Assembly (NCBI GenBank): GCA_014898425.1
Contig: RCSZ01000025.1
Coordinates: 124,001-188,000 of the forward strand
DNA: 64,000 bases
Origin: Botryotinia globosa
Lineage: Eukaryota; Ascomycota; Leotiomycetes; Helotiales; Sclerotiniaceae
Reading direction: 5' to 3'
Position numbers and translations under genes: made by a program. Position 1 is the first letter of the stretch; each line of letters starts with the position of its first letter. Shown here piece by piece: positions 47,674 through 61,680 of the stretch. The notes under the pieces are model-generated. The model saw only the letters and a program-made list of their open reading frames with translations, had not been told where the DNA came from and searched no databases.

Positions 47674-50600
47674 GATCGACACAACATTTCAAAATCGAGG
47701 TATCTTTGTATTTCTGACTTTATTATATAGAATTAACTCTTTATATTTTTTATAAATTTTTTTATTTAATTTAATAATTGTTTTTATAATAATATTATTA
47801 GATAATGAGTTTATAATATTGAATTGTTTTTTGCAGTTATTAAATTTTAGATTAATATATTTATTGGATTTATAATCTTTATTCAATTTCAATTAATTTT
47901 ATATAGTTAAAAGAAAAAGAAGTAGAATGAATATTTAAGTGTTTTTTTTTTGAAATTAATTGTTATAATTAAAATATTATTTTAAATATATTAGATATTA
48001 TCAAAAAGCAATTTGATATTTTTGAATATAATATAAAAAGCAAATGTATAATTATTATAGATTTTGTAATATTATTCAATACTTTTGTAATATCTTATAC
48101 AAATATATTTAATATAATTTTTATAAAGAAATTTATTAGTTTTATAATTAATTTTATAATTATTATTATTTTTATTAATATTATTATTCTCTTTATATTT
48201 TTCAATATTTATATCTAACTTTTTATTTATATTACATTTATTATCAACTTTAAAATCTTTATAAAAACAATTAAATTCAATAATACAAATAATATTAGAA
48301 ATAATATATTTTTTAAATTTAGAAATATATAATTCGAAAAAACCTTCTATAATTCTATATTAAAAAGAAATTTTATTTCGAATTATATTTAATATTAAAA
48401 TCGAAGATTGTTTACTAAATATAAACTTTTAATTTTATTTAATCAATTTTTTGTTTTCATTTTTTAATAATATTTTATAAAAATTATTGAAAGCTTTTTT
48501 TTAATTAATATTCTAACAATCTTGTTTATAATTATAAATTAAATTATTATCTTTATAATTAATAATATTTGTAATTTGTTTTATAATAAATATAATTAAT
48601 AAAAAATATTATAAATATTAAATACTATATTCTTAATTATTCTAAAGATTTAATATAATTATATAATTACAAAAATCCTTATTTCCTTTATAAATCTAAA
48701 TAATAAAGCAATTATAATAAATAAGATTTTTGTTTTTAATAAAGCTTTTATATAAACAAAGAAATACTCAATTATTATCAAATCCTTTAATTATAAAATT
48801 AATAAATATTTTATCAAAATCATTTAGATTATTTTATTTATTGAAATAATCTACTTTTTTATTTTCTTTAATATCAATAATCTTTCCAAACTAATTGAAA
48901 AAAAATATATTATAATCTAATACAATTTAGATTATCAAGAATATTATTTTTCTTTCAAATATAATCGATTTTCTTTTTATATTTATTATAATTATTAAAT
49001 AAATATATATAAAAAACTAATAGGTATTAATTATATAATATTATTTAAATATATTAATTATTATAGTTTATATAAGATTAAATATAACAAATGTTTTGTT
49101 GCTTTTTAATATAAAAATAATATTATAATACTTTTTATTAAAAACAAATTCAAAATTATTCGAAAAGTAAGGAAGATTTAATACAAAATAATTAATATAT
49201 TTATTGAAGTTTTTGAAATAGAAATACTCAATACTTCTGTAATTACAGTTATAGAATTCATTAATAAATACAAATATAATATTATTATTATTTAATATAA
49301 ATAGATTGGATTTATTTTTACTATTAATTAGATTTTAATTTAGGATTAGATATAAATTTTTATAGTTATAATTTAGATATAAGTTTTTATAATTGTAATT
49401 TAAACATCTATCTTTCCTTAAATAAAAGTTTTCAAATTATATTTGAAAATAAACAAAAGAAAGAATAAAAATACCTTTTATTATATATAAAGTTTTAATA
49501 AACTTAGTATATTCAATTCTGAAAAAACATTTTATTAATATTAATACAATATAATAAACTTTGTAATAGAATTTATAATTGATAAATTTGATAATATAAT
49601 TTTTAGATTTATTGAGTTAATATTAGCAAAAGTATTTTTATATATATAATAATTTTTATAGTTTTTGATATCTAATAAATCATTATTATATATATTTAAA
49701 AACTCTAAACAATTACTAATATACAAATTCAAAATCATTCGAATTATAATTGTTATATTCCAATAAACCTTTGGGATTTTAAAAATCTTAAAGAATTAAA
49801 TTGTTTTTAAATTATAATATATATATATAAAGATATTGATTTATATATATAATAATATTTCTTTATATATAATAAAAACTTTTTCTGAATTGATATAAAT
49901 AAAAATATTATATTTAATTTATATTGTTAATTAAATAATAATAAAGTAATTGATTATATATTCTATCTAATTTTATTATTTTGATATTTGATAAAAAGCG
50001 ATTTTAATATTTAATATTATATATTTGAATTAGGGATGTAATTTAGATATAGGGGTTTGGATTTAGTATATTGATTTAGTAATAGTAATATAGATTTCAT
50101 TAATATTTTTGATGAATCTATATATAAGACTAGCTATATTATTGACTTTACTTTTTTAAATATCCTTTTCATTAAAATTATTATTAGAAAAAATATATAT
50201 AATAACTTGAATTACAAAATACAAATTATTATTATTTTAGAATAGAATATAATCTTATTAAAATAATATTATTATAGGATTCTAAAGATAGAATTAAGAA
50301 AACTCTTTGATTTAATATATATTAATATAATTTGTTTTTCTAATTTTCTTTTTTTTATAAATGAAATTATAATTGAGATATATATAACAAACTTTATAAT
50401 AATAATAGATATTATTATTTATACAATTAATAAACTTGATAAAAAAAATAATAAAGCTATATTATAATAAATCTTTGAATATAAGGAGATATATTAGAAT
50501 CATTTCTATAAATATAATATTTTAGATAAAGATATTTTCTAAACAATTTAAATCTTTTATAAAATAATTCAATAAATAAAATATAATTATTAAAAGAATA

Positions 50601-53600
50601 TTATAAATAGAATTAAAAACAATAAGGAATTTTATAAGATTATCAATTAATATAAATTAGGATTTAATTTAAAATTGCTTTTATTATTTATTAATAGAAA
50701 TCTTATTGAAAATATTATAAAAAAGATTAAAACTTTATATAAAAAAGTTCTCGATTATTTCAATATCTTTAATAATTTTGAATATAACTCTTTTGAAAAT
50801 TGAAATGAATTAGATGGTCTAAAATAATTTTAATTTATTTCAATAAAAAAGATTGAATACAATATCATTAAGATTTTAAGATTTTTTCAAATATTAATTA
50901 TATTACAATACAAATATTTAAAATCTATTAACTAATAATCAATAGCATTCTATATAGATTTTACAATCAATACTTAATATTTAATTTCATTCTATAAATC
51001 TAAAAGTTTATTAAAATAATTATATTATTTAAAATTAATAAAAAGAATAAATCCTTTATCTATTTCTAATAATTAATTATATTTATCCTTTATATTTCAA
51101 AAAATTTGAAAAGAATTGTAATCTATTGTTTAATATAAACTATATTAATTAATAATATTCTCAATTTATAATATAAAAAAGCTCTTTTTAAAAAAATCAT
51201 TATAAATCTAATTATTTGTTTTATATATAATATAAAAACTATTTCTTTCTAAAGATTAAAAATCATTATAATTATTATAAATATTCAAGATATTTTTGAT
51301 ACATTTTTAAAACAAAAACTATTAAAAAAAATAACTAAATAAAACTAGCCCCTAATCTTTCTAAAACTAATCAATTTCTTTTTTATTAATCAATATATTC
51401 GAATCCATTTAAAGAATTTAATTATATTTAATTATAAAATTATATATAAAATATTATAAGATTTCTCTTTCTTTTTAGTTTTATATATACTATATCTAAT
51501 TAAAGTTATATTATAGAATACAAAATTATATTTCAAATATATTAATAATCTTTATCTATATCAAGCTTTTCAATTTCTAAATATCAATATCCTTATTTTA
51601 ATAAATAATAAAAAAGATTCTTAAATAAAACAACAATAATAAAATTATTTTTACTTTTAAAAAATTCAAAATAATCTATTTTATTAAAAAAAAAAGATTG
51701 TATTTCTTTTTATATTATTAATAAAAAGTTTATTATTATATTAATTATTATAATTAAAAATGAAATATAATCTATTCTAAAATAACTCAGAATTTAATTT
51801 AATAAAAAACTTTTTTTCCAAAAATATATAATTATAAGAATTATCAAAACTCAAATAATAATATATTATATTTATAATCTTACAAAAATAATTAATAACC
51901 CTTCAATCTCAATTTTATACAAAACTATTATTATTTCTATTATCCTTTTTTTTATATATAAAACCAAAATATAATTTAATAATAAAACAAAACTACTTTA
52001 TATCTAATATACTATTTATAACTTTATCATCTCTTCCCAAATAAACTAATATATCAATTTACTAAAACAAATACTCACTTTAATATTCAAAAATATATTT
52101 TCAATTTAAAAGATTATTTTGATAATTATTCTTTTTAAAAATATTAACATTCTATTTATTAATATAATATTAAATAAAATTAAATTTCGTTTTATAATAT
52201 ATATCTAATCAATAAATATTTCCTATTTTATAATCCATTAAATTATATTTTTATTTATTATTAAAAACAAAAATATTAATTAATAATAAAAATTTAAAAT
52301 CAAAATTCAATATTTAAAAACAATCCTTTTTAATATCACATATTATATATTACAATCTTCATATTTCTTTTTAAAATATTAAATAGATTTAATAAAAGAT
52401 ATTAATAAAAAAATAATAATTATTAATTTCAAAAAATAATAATCTTATTTTCTTTTTAATAAAATCTTAATCTTTTCAAATAGTTTTAAACAAATTATTA
52501 ATAAAAAAAGGCTTATTAAATATAAATATATAATATACTAAAACAAAAAGCAAATTACTATTAATTTAGATTTAATCAATAATATTTTATATATTTTCGA
52601 TTTAGAAGTAATTAGAATCTATATAAACTTTAAATATATTCTAAAAACTTTTTTATTTAATAAATAATATTTATAATTCTATATCAATAATATCTTAATA
52701 ATCTAATATCTATATAATAATATATTTATTTCCTTTTAATAAGCTTTTTATATTTATTAAAATATTATATAAATCTTTGATATTAAGATTTATTGATTCT
52801 TTAAATATATAGATATTAAAAGGAATAAAGTTATTAATAAACTTATTGATTTTAAAATCTATAAATCTATTTGAGATCTAAAACTTGTTTCAATATTTAT
52901 TATTAATAGAATAAAGATTATTATTAAAAAGCTCTATAATCAAATAAAACAATTTTGATAAAAGAAATAATAATCTACTTTTTCAAGTATTTATAATAAA
53001 TAGAATTTTATTTATATAATTAAACTTCTTTTGGAATTGGATTTGTTAAAAAAGATATTATATTATATTCTAATTATATATATAGAATATAAGAATTTTA
53101 TATAATATTATAGAAAATTTTAATATTAAAATATTAATTTAAAATGCTTCTATAATTATTAGAAAATTCCTGAATATCTAATATTATATTATAAATTATT
53201 AATTCAATTCAAAAAATAATTTAAATAATTACTTTTATTTCTATTCTTATTAATAACAAAAGGTTTTAATTACCTCTTATTTCTAATATTACAATTACTA
53301 ATATTAATCGAATTTTTTAGAATCATTCAATTTTATATTAGCATTTATCTTTACTAAGAATATTCGATCACCTTTTTTCTTTTTTCTTTTTTCTTTTTTT
53401 CTTTTTTTTTCTTTTTAATCGAATTCTATTTTTCCTTTATTTAATTTAAATAATGATTAAAAAATACAATAAAAATACCTCCTAATATTTATATATCTTA
53501 TAAATATATATTTTTATAATTTATATTCATTTATTTTTAAAAAACCATATTTGGTTTTTTAGAGTTCTGAAAATATTATTAATTCTATTTCAATTAATAA

Positions 53601-53769
53601 AAAAAGAATTATTTAAATAAACTCTAACCTTTATATATATAAATTGTTTTTTAAAGTATTAAATAAATCTATAGCTTAGTATATCCCTATATTTTTTAGA
53701 AGGTTCCCAGAGTCAGTTTTAAGCCGATTTGATGAATGTTAATAAATACTATTACTACTACTACTATTA
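47674..53769 (+). mobile_element. LINE copy f, full-length (6.1 kb)
   Basis: Starts GATCGACACAACATTTC and ends ATTACTACTACTACTATTA. GGTAGCTAGGTATA (47,660-47,673) and GGTAGTTAGGTATA (53,770-53,783) form a 14-bp target duplication with one C-to-T difference. It parallels copy e block by block but with T where e has C at many sites, so it carries a heavier C-to-T load on this strand. All ORFs are stopped. It is the cleanest example in the window of a complete insertion with both flanks. Confidence 0.9.
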
Positions 53770-53783
53770 GGTAGTTAGGTATA

Positions 53784-54233
53784 AAAATAAATGGAAATAT
53801 CTTTCAATTCAACAATTTTATATATATTTCAATTTCAACCTATTATTTTTTGAGACTGTACTGAAAAGCGAAGTTGCATATATTTGATTCTCAATTACTT
53901 GCCGGCTGCTAGAAAATTCGACCGACCCTCCTAAAGGTGGTTGGTAGGACCAGCTTTCATCTATAGCAACTCAGGTATGATGATATTATTTTATAAATCA
54001 ATAATAAATAGATTATATATTTAAATAAAGAAATAAAAAGATGAGATTATTTGTTATAAAAATTTAAATGTGGTTATTAAAAATGATTGTTTTAATGATA
54101 CCTAAGTAATAATAATGGTGTAGATAAAAAATTAATAAAAAATTATATTTATTTGAAGCTTTAGGATTGAGAAAATTATTTTTCAACTTTTCCAATTTAG
54201 TAGAAAAATATTATTAACTTTCACTTTCCAAAA
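53784..54233. other. Segment with a GC-richer island
   Basis: 450 bp between LINE f and A8. 53,850-53,985 is clearly richer in G+C than everything around it and can form a short stem (ACCGACC paired with GGTTGGT around CTCCTAAAG). No open frame and no repeat match in the window. The rest is AT-rich. Confidence 0.5.
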
Positions 54234-54514
54234 TACCTTAACGGCACAAGCAGGGATATAAAATAGTTGAAGTATAGTGCTAATATTAATGAAATAGTAT
54301 TTCTATGGTTCCAGAACCTCTGAATAATATTAGAATCTTTGAACGGTACTAATATCAATAAAGTAATATTTCTATGGCTGTTAAATCTTTAAATAATATT
54401 CGAATCTTTATATAATGTTAGTATTGTATTTAATTGGAGATTTAGTGAAAAAACTTTTTCATAAAGTAATAATTAAATTGTTATTTAAAGTGTTAATTGA
54501 AATATTTCTTGAAA
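54234..54514 (+). mobile_element. Family A left-end fragment (A8)
   Basis: Begins with the consensus terminus TACCTTAACGGCACAAGCAGG and continues through two subterminal motif copies. About 280 bp in, it passes into LINE g. Its matching right end was not found. Confidence 0.75.
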
Positions 54515-55844
54515 AACTAAACATTAAAAACACAATTAAGAATATTTATATTGAAGTTGAAACCATCATGTAATTGATAATAAGATAGAATCTGATTTAA
54601 ATACAAATAATAATTATATAGTTATTCCTATATTTATTGAAAGATTTTATTGTTATAGAAATTTAGAGATTTTCCTTTTTCGAGATTTTAACAATCATAT
54701 TAATCATTCGATATTAAATCTTTCTCTTTCTCAATTAGCCTGATGTTTATTCCTGATAAAGAATGTAATAATATCATTTTATCTTGCAAAATAATAGAAT
54801 ATCTGTTATCGTAAGTTTTCAAAAGTCTATAATGATAAATTATCATACTAATATAACACACTTCATATTAATCAAGTTTTATTATTTATTCATTTTACTA
54901 TTATAATGAAAGTAAGGAGAAATTCATTCATATTTGATTAGGTAATAATATCTTCAATAATCTAAATCTATCGAAAGATGGTATGCTCCGTTTTAAAGGT
55001 TCTTATAAGAAGATTATCTTTATTAAAAATACATATGAAAATGGATTTGTTTAACTTAATAAATAATTTGAAAAATCTTATTAATGTTTTTCCTAATTTT
55101 GTGACCAAAGAATTCTATATAAACTGAATGTCGTTTACTTAATATGGGGATATTATCAAAGATAAGGATTAATATTTCAAATTACAGTAGGAATTTAAAC
55201 CTCTATAATCACATAACTAACTTAAATTTTAAATATAATGAAAAAATAAAGTTCTCAATACTTATAGAACTTTTTGTTAATTATGTATATCAAAAAGCAA
55301 TTTTCAAATGTTATCATTTATAAAAGTCGGGCGTTATTCTATAAATATAAATATAATAACCAGAATGTTAATATAAAAACAGATTTTAACACATTTCGTA
55401 AATACCTATTGAAAAATAACAATAGAAAATTTATTAAATAAATATTAGATTTACACTAAGTGAGTGACTTTTAACTTTAATATTAAATATATATCTAAAT
55501 AAAACTTCTTTTTAATATGAAGCTATAGAAAATCTATTCAATGAAATAGTTTTTCATTTATTAAAGATTATAAGATATCTCCAACTAGTTGTATTATTAG
55601 GTATTGTTATGTTTGAAAAGTTTGTAAGATTAATAATAATTATACCTCAATAACACAAGCAGGGATATAAAACGATAGAAGTATAATATCAATATTGATA
55701 GACTAATAATTCTATGATACTTTAGATTCTAAATAATACTCGAATTTCTCAACAATATTAATATTAATAGAATAATATTTCTACAATTCCTAAATCTCTA
55801 AACAGTATTCGAATCTTTGAATAATTTTCAAACTTTTATATAAT

Positions 55845-56386
55845 TGTTAGGATATATATATAATAGTAAACTATCAAGACTTCAATCTTTGATATTATAT
55901 CTTTTGGGATCAGATTGCATATATAGTATAGTGATAAAGTTTATAACTTTTATTGATTTATATATATATATATATAATAAAATATCAAAGATTATATTAG
56001 ATAGATATCATTTTGAGATTTTATTAAAGTTTGTTTAATTTAAAATAGATTTTCAAATTAAAAAGTAGATTAATAAAGTAAAAATATATTTATTTATTGA
56101 TTAAATATTTTGAGTTCATTAGTAATTATTGATTATGAATAATAAGGGTATTAGATAATATAGAAATGTTATTATAATCTATATAATTGATTATATAAAT
56201 AAATATCCTTTATAATTATCAATCTTTTTTTTTTTTTTTAAAAAAAAAAACTTTGTTAGTATATATATAAAAATAATAATAAAGTATCAAAACTTCAATC
56301 TTTGATATTATATTTTTTGGAGTTAGATTACGTGTATAGAGTAGTGGTAAAGTTTATAATTCCCAGTGATTTCTATGTACGTGATA
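55845..56386 (+). mobile_element. Miniature LTR element (TRIM-like), copy 4
   Basis: LTR 1 from 55,845 (TGTTAGGATATATATA) to about 55,977; LTR 2 is 56,254-56,386, ending ACGTGATA. ATAAT flanks both sides exactly (55,840-55,844 and 56,387-56,391). The interior is ~276 bp and non-coding, with a TTTAAAAAAAAAAACTT tract before LTR 2 where the polypurine tract should be. The 64-codon frame at 55,844-56,038 merely crosses LTR 1. Confidence 0.86.
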
Positions 56387-56516
56387 ATAATACTAATATT
56401 TTATTAGTATTACATTCAATCAGAAACCTAATAAATAAAAGTTTTGATTAAAATAATGTTAAAATTGATATTGAAATTCTAATATTTCAAGTAAAGTTTC
56501 AATATGATATATAATA

Positions 56517-57226
56517 CAGTAAATTACTTTCACACCACTAAAAGTCCAATAAATTACTCTTATACTATTAGAATTAATATCTTTTTGTTTTCGTATTATT
56601 TGAATTCTAATCAAAAAAAACTCGATTTTATAATAGATTTTAATTTTATATATAAAAATTCTATAGATTCTATAATTTTATTATAGATTTTATGATTCTA
56701 GATTCTATGATTTTATTATAGATTCTATTATTATAGATTTTATAATTTTATAATAAATTCTATTATTATAAGGTCTATTATTATAAATTCTATTATTATA
56801 AATTCTATTATTATAAACTCTATGATTTTATCAATAGATTTTAAATATTCTATTCTTCATTTTTAGATTCTAGTATATTTTTCATTCTTTTTGAAGAAAA
56901 GAAAGAAAAGAAGAAAGAAAGGGCAATAGAGAATATAGAATATATAATAAGAATATAGAATTTTTAATAGGAATATAAATTATATAATAAAAATATAAAT
57001 CTATAAAGGGTATATAGAATCTATAATAATATAATAGAATCCATAATTGTATTTGTTTATTGAATATTATATTTAAAATTCTAGAATCTATATATCTATA
57101 GATAGAATCTATTATAGAATCTAGCTTTTTTTTTAGAATCTAAAAAGCATGAAAATAAAAAGATATTAATTTTAATAGCATGAGAATAATTTATTAGACT
57201 TTTAGTGGCATTAGAGTAATTTACCG
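56517..57226. mobile_element. Foldback element with 9-bp target duplication, copy M4
   Basis: 710 bp, the longest of this family. Arms start CAGTAAATTACTTTCACACC and the inverse of CGGTAAATTACTCTAATGCC, each with the block repeated in tandem. TATATAATA occurs exactly on both sides (56,508-56,516 and 57,227-57,235). The centre has expanded ATTATTATAAATTCT repeats, which account for the extra length. Confidence 0.85.
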
Positions 57227-58163
57227 TATATAATAATATCATATAGAAATTATTTATTAATCAAATTTTATTAAATCTTTTAAATCCAGTTTTTTATTTT
57301 TATAATTATAATCCTTTTTCTGTTTAGATCTATTTTAACATACTACTAATCTAAAGATTTATTTTTATTTCTTAGATTTATAATGTACGCTTTCCACAAA
57401 CTAACTATATATAGAGTTTACAAAAATTAGTTATAGAGTTATAAAGATTAACTATAGAGTTTATAAAAATTAATTATAAGAATCAATCAGCTATATTTCG
57501 ATTATATTTCTATTATATTAGGAATATATACATTATATTTCATCAAAAATATAATTCAAAAACTATATACTGATTGGATATTATATAATATGGGTATTAC
57601 AGAGGTATTATACAGAATTCCCATTTGTGCTGTTGAGGTACATATAAATAATGAGAAACATCAAAAGAAAAACTCCATAGAGATTTTGATAATTATATAA
57701 TTAATTATAAATCCTATATTAAAATATTAGTAGAGATTATAAAAAAGAAATGAAATGAAATTATGAGTTTTATAATGATTTCAATAACATTTTTGATATC
57801 ATATTCAAATTACCAAATCATTTTTCAATAATATTTGATACATTCGAGATATTATTTTGAGCATTTTGATTATAACAATTAGTATTAAAAAATCAAACCC
57901 CTATAAAATTCACTCTTTTCTTACAATTCCAATCATAAATGTTTCATTAATAATATTAGGAATTATTGATTTTTTTAAATATATAACATCAAGATTTTAT
58001 AATCGAATATAACTATCTGGAATTCTCAATCTAATATTTGATAATCTTTTAATAAAAATACTCATTAAATTAAATCAAATGATTAAGGTTAAAAAGAAAC
58101 TTGATTTCATATATTCGAAATCAGAATCTCGAAGATATCTTGATTTTAGCATGCTGTATTAAT

Positions 58164-59199
58164 ATAGTATAATGATTGATAAAGATATTAAATCATCATT
58201 ATTATAAATTACCCATCATTTATCTTCTTTTTTGGTAATTAAAAAGTGATAATATCATCATATCTTTGGAATAATTCTCAAATAGTATTAAGTATATATT
58301 TGATTAGAATTTAAATCTTTAAGAATGTTAAAAGAACTTCTATTCAATTTCAACTTCGATATTATCTTAAAGTCTATTAAAGATATCGACTTTCTTTTTA
58401 AAAAAGTTATTATTGTTTATATTCCTTTTTTAATGTTAAAACTAGGTATAAAGATATTACTTGAAAATAACAGAGTTACAATAATATTATAATATATTCT
58501 TATTTGTTAAATTCGGACAGTGTAAAATCATTTAAACTACTTCTAATCAAATCGATAACGGTTATTTTTTCATAATATTAATGTCTACAGTAAAGAGCTT
58601 TAATAATCGATTAAGTAAGTTTAGTATGATCTATAATACTGAATTACTCATATTTAACTTTTACTTAGAACTTTTATTGATTATAAAAGCTTAATACCTG
58701 ATAATTAAATCAATCTATTAATATTATGAATTATGTTTCTTATAATTTAATACAGAATGATAAGTATTTATATAGTATTTAATTAGAACTTAATATTTCG
58801 TTTCGAACTCATTAATTAGTATATACATGTATCTTCATCCTTCTTAGAATACTAAGTTTTCAACATATTAAGTTTCAAATCAATTATAAATTATAAATAA
58901 ATTATAAATTATAAATCAATTAATATATCCTCAATCATTCATTGAAGGCTCTTTTTCTTTCGCTTAACATAGCCTAATATATCTTCATTAATTATAATAT
59001 CGAAAAATCTTAAAAAGGACTTCTTTTCCGGTGCGATTAAATATGATTTATAAGATTACGATTATGACTTTAATAAAACTAAAGAAAGGAATTACTAGTG
59101 TATGCATAGACTCAAGGGATCGTAGAAGCACCTCTGTATACACAACAATTCTCGAGGTCTCTGATCTCCATCAAATGTATATTATATGTATTTAGAAAC
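58164..59199. other. Unclassified AT-rich DNA with a GC-richer patch
   Basis: About 1 kb. 59,090-59,200 is less AT-rich (GTATGCATAGACTCAAGGG, TCTCGAGGTCTCTGATCTCC) and could be an LTR or other terminal piece. No partner or target duplication was found and no gene is visible. Confidence 0.35.
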
Positions 59200-60560
59200 C
59201 CTGGATATTTGCAAATATATGAATATAAAACTATATATACAATAATATTAACTTATTTATAATAGAAATCTTCTTTGAATCTATATAAATAATGACATTA
59301 TTTTTAATTTATATTATTAACTAAATATTATTAAAATAATAAACTACATTTTCTATTTTATTTTATCAATGTGGTATTCAATAAAAGATAACTTTAATAT
59401 CTGATATTGTGTCTTTAAATTATAAAGATAATCTGAATCTAAAGATTTGAAAATTTGTATGTTAATTTAATAATAACAGTATAGATTTTATAAATATGTT
59501 TTAGTAATGTTATTTATACAACGAACTATATTGTTAATTGCATTTTCTTTAATATCCTTTTTATTAATATTATTATCAAAAAAGATATATATACCAGGGC
59601 ACAGGTAAAGACTTATATTATACCATAAGGGTAGAAGAGCTATGGAAGAATGAGGCCCTACTTATAAGAATTAGAGCACGCTAGTAGTCTATACCTGAGG
59701 CACGAAGACAATTATAGAATATATAGTTGGCGTCGTAACAATATATAATTGTTTAGATTATAAATTATAAATTATTATTATTTCAGGATAAAATACAATT
59801 TATTAAAATAATATTATTAAACAATTATAAAGCTACAATTGAGTAAACTTTTTATTTTAATGTAAGTTGATATAGTTTATTTCTTTAATGATTTTCAATC
59901 AATAAGACAATAATTAAAATATATAATATTAATTTTTTAGTAATAATAAACTTTGTTATATATATAATCATTAAATTTAATAAAGTTAATAGAAAACCAA
60001 TATTATAATGAATTTTTGAATATAATAAGGCTTATTAGGATTATTTCTATAAATTTCTCTCCATAAAGAATTCTGTTAATAATTCAGACTTTTTATATCA
60101 TAATATATTGAATTAAATATAATTATTAAAAGAATAACATAAATAGGATTAAAGATAATAGAGAGTTCTATAAGATTATTAATTAATATAAATTAGGAAA
60201 TAATTCGAAATCGTTATTTTTGTATATAAATAACATTTTTATTGAAAATAATATAAAGAAGGCTAAGGTTTTATATAAGAAAATCCTTATTTATCTTATT
60301 ATGTTAAATAACCTTGAATAAAATCTATACGAAAATTAAAATAGATGAGCTATTTTAGAAAAATTATTATTTGTTTTAATAGAAGAAATAAAATATAACA
60401 CAATTAGAATCTTTAATATTTATTAGAAATAAACTACATTATAATATATAAATTCAAAACTTATTAATTAGTAATTAGGTATTCTATTTATAATTTATAT
60501 AACTATTATATAGTATTTGAGTTCTTTTTATATATTTAAAAGCTTATTAAAATTATTTGT
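59200..60560 (+). mobile_element. LINE internal fragment (copy h)
   Basis: Aligns with copy e from about 42,120 to 43,310, covering the end of the endonuclease region and the pre-RT relic (about 60,110-60,310, stopped). It lacks both LINE ends and is broken by a 147-bp GC-richer insertion at 59,594-59,740. On the right it gives way to a sequence repeated at the window end. Confidence 0.7.
59594..59740. mobile_element. 147-bp GC-richer insertion in LINE h
   Basis: Compared with copies e and f, LINE h is interrupted after GATATATATA by ~147 bp that begin CCAGGGCACAGGTAAAGAC and end GTCGTAACA, followed by ATATATA again. On the minus strand it begins TGTTACGACGCC, like the start of many fungal LTRs. 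No CA end is evident, and no second copy is in the window. It may be a solo LTR, a SINE-like unit or an LTR fragment. It is too short to have been a strong RIP target. Confidence 0.5.
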
Positions 60561-60623
60561 TAATTCGAGAAGAATACGAAAAATATAGTATTAACGTATT
60601 AGAAGTTCTAAATATCTAATTGT
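60561..60623. repeat. Repeat shared with the window's right end
   Basis: TTCGAGAAGAATACGAAAAA and the following ~35 bp match 63,950-64,000 with G-to-A changes (GGATACGGAAGACG there). The sequence starts exactly where LINE h stops matching, so it is probably the terminus of another transposon. Only the right-hand copy keeps its original GC. Confidence 0.5.
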
Positions 60624-61680
60624 ATACTACAGAATTATTTAATAATATATTAATTATGTATAAAATCATACTTTCAAACTGTATTATATACTTCAAAAAT
60701 ATCCATAAATTTTATAAAAACAATGATAAATTATTATATTACTTTTATTAATGAAAATAGATATTATTATCATTGAATATAGAAGTAATAATATTCAATT
60801 CTAATAAATCATTATAAATTAAATCTTTATAATTTTTAATTACAAGACTAATTCATTTAAATTGATCATTTTCAATTTGTGTAAATATATTATTTCTAAT
60901 AATAAGTTTATTGTTTATTTGTAATTTTAGTATATGAAATTCTACTTTGTTATTATTAATATATAAAAGATAAAGACTATATATATAAATTATTAATTCT
61001 AAACATTTTATAATAATAAGTATGGTATATTTAAAATCAATGATATCCTACTATTGATATATCATGTGATAATTGAATAATAAGTAAAATTTTATCAATT
61101 AATAATTCTATTCTTTTTTGAAATATATATATATATATAGTAAATATAATATAAACTTAAAATCAATTCAATATATATTTAGATAATATTTTAAATATAT
61201 ATACTTATTCATTTTTTAAATACTGATAGTTAATAGAACTAAAATATATTAATACAAGTAACAAGTTATTAATAATTATATTAAAATAATAATGTTGTTA
61301 GTATTATTATATATTTAAATAATAATCTTATTAGTATTATTATATATTCTAATGATGCATTATAATTTATAGAATTTAATATTTATTCATTTACTTTTGA
61401 TTTTTGATTTTATCAAAAAAATGTAACTTGAAGATATATATATCAAAAGAAATATTTATTAATAATTTAACTTTAAATACATTTTGATTATTAAAGTATT
61501 AAATCCCTCTATCTTGAATTTCTTATACAAAACTAAATATAAGAGATTAATAATAAAATAAATAAAATGTTAATTTAATATATAATTTAAATTCAAAATA
61601 TAATTCTTAATAGAAAATGTATTGAAATAATATCTAACTATTTTTAAATAAATTTAAAACGGCTTTTTTATGGTTTATAG
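60624..61680. other. Unclassified AT-rich DNA
   Basis: About 1 kb, no supported frame or family match; presumably the body of the element that begins at 60,561. Confidence 0.35.

Larger units (their letters stand above)
55643..57640 (+). mobile_element. Family A DNA transposon, copy 9, with two insertions
   Basis: Left end TACCTCAATAACACAAGCAGG, right end ...CCCATTTGTGCTGTTGAGGTA. It interrupts LINE g. It holds a mini-LTR element (55,845-56,386) and foldback M4 (56,517-57,226). Subtracting both and their target duplications leaves about 730 bp. Two subterminal motif copies are present. Non-coding. Confidence 0.82.
54515..58163 (-). mobile_element. LINE 5' part (copy g), minus strand, split by A9
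   Basis: 54,515-55,642 and 57,641-58,163 align with the first ~1.65 kb of LINE d in the same orientation (for example AAATCATTTTTCAATAATATTTG at about 57,818, given here as two adjoining words AAATCA and TTTTTCAATAATA). The 5' end is the TGCTGTATTAAT word at about 58,160. The 3' three quarters are missing. It joins A8 at its broken end. All frames closed. Confidence 0.7.

Noticed and set aside
56222..56251. T-run followed by A-run as a terminator or hairpin
   Set aside because: It is the decayed polypurine region before LTR 2 of a mini-LTR element, not a bacterial-type terminator.
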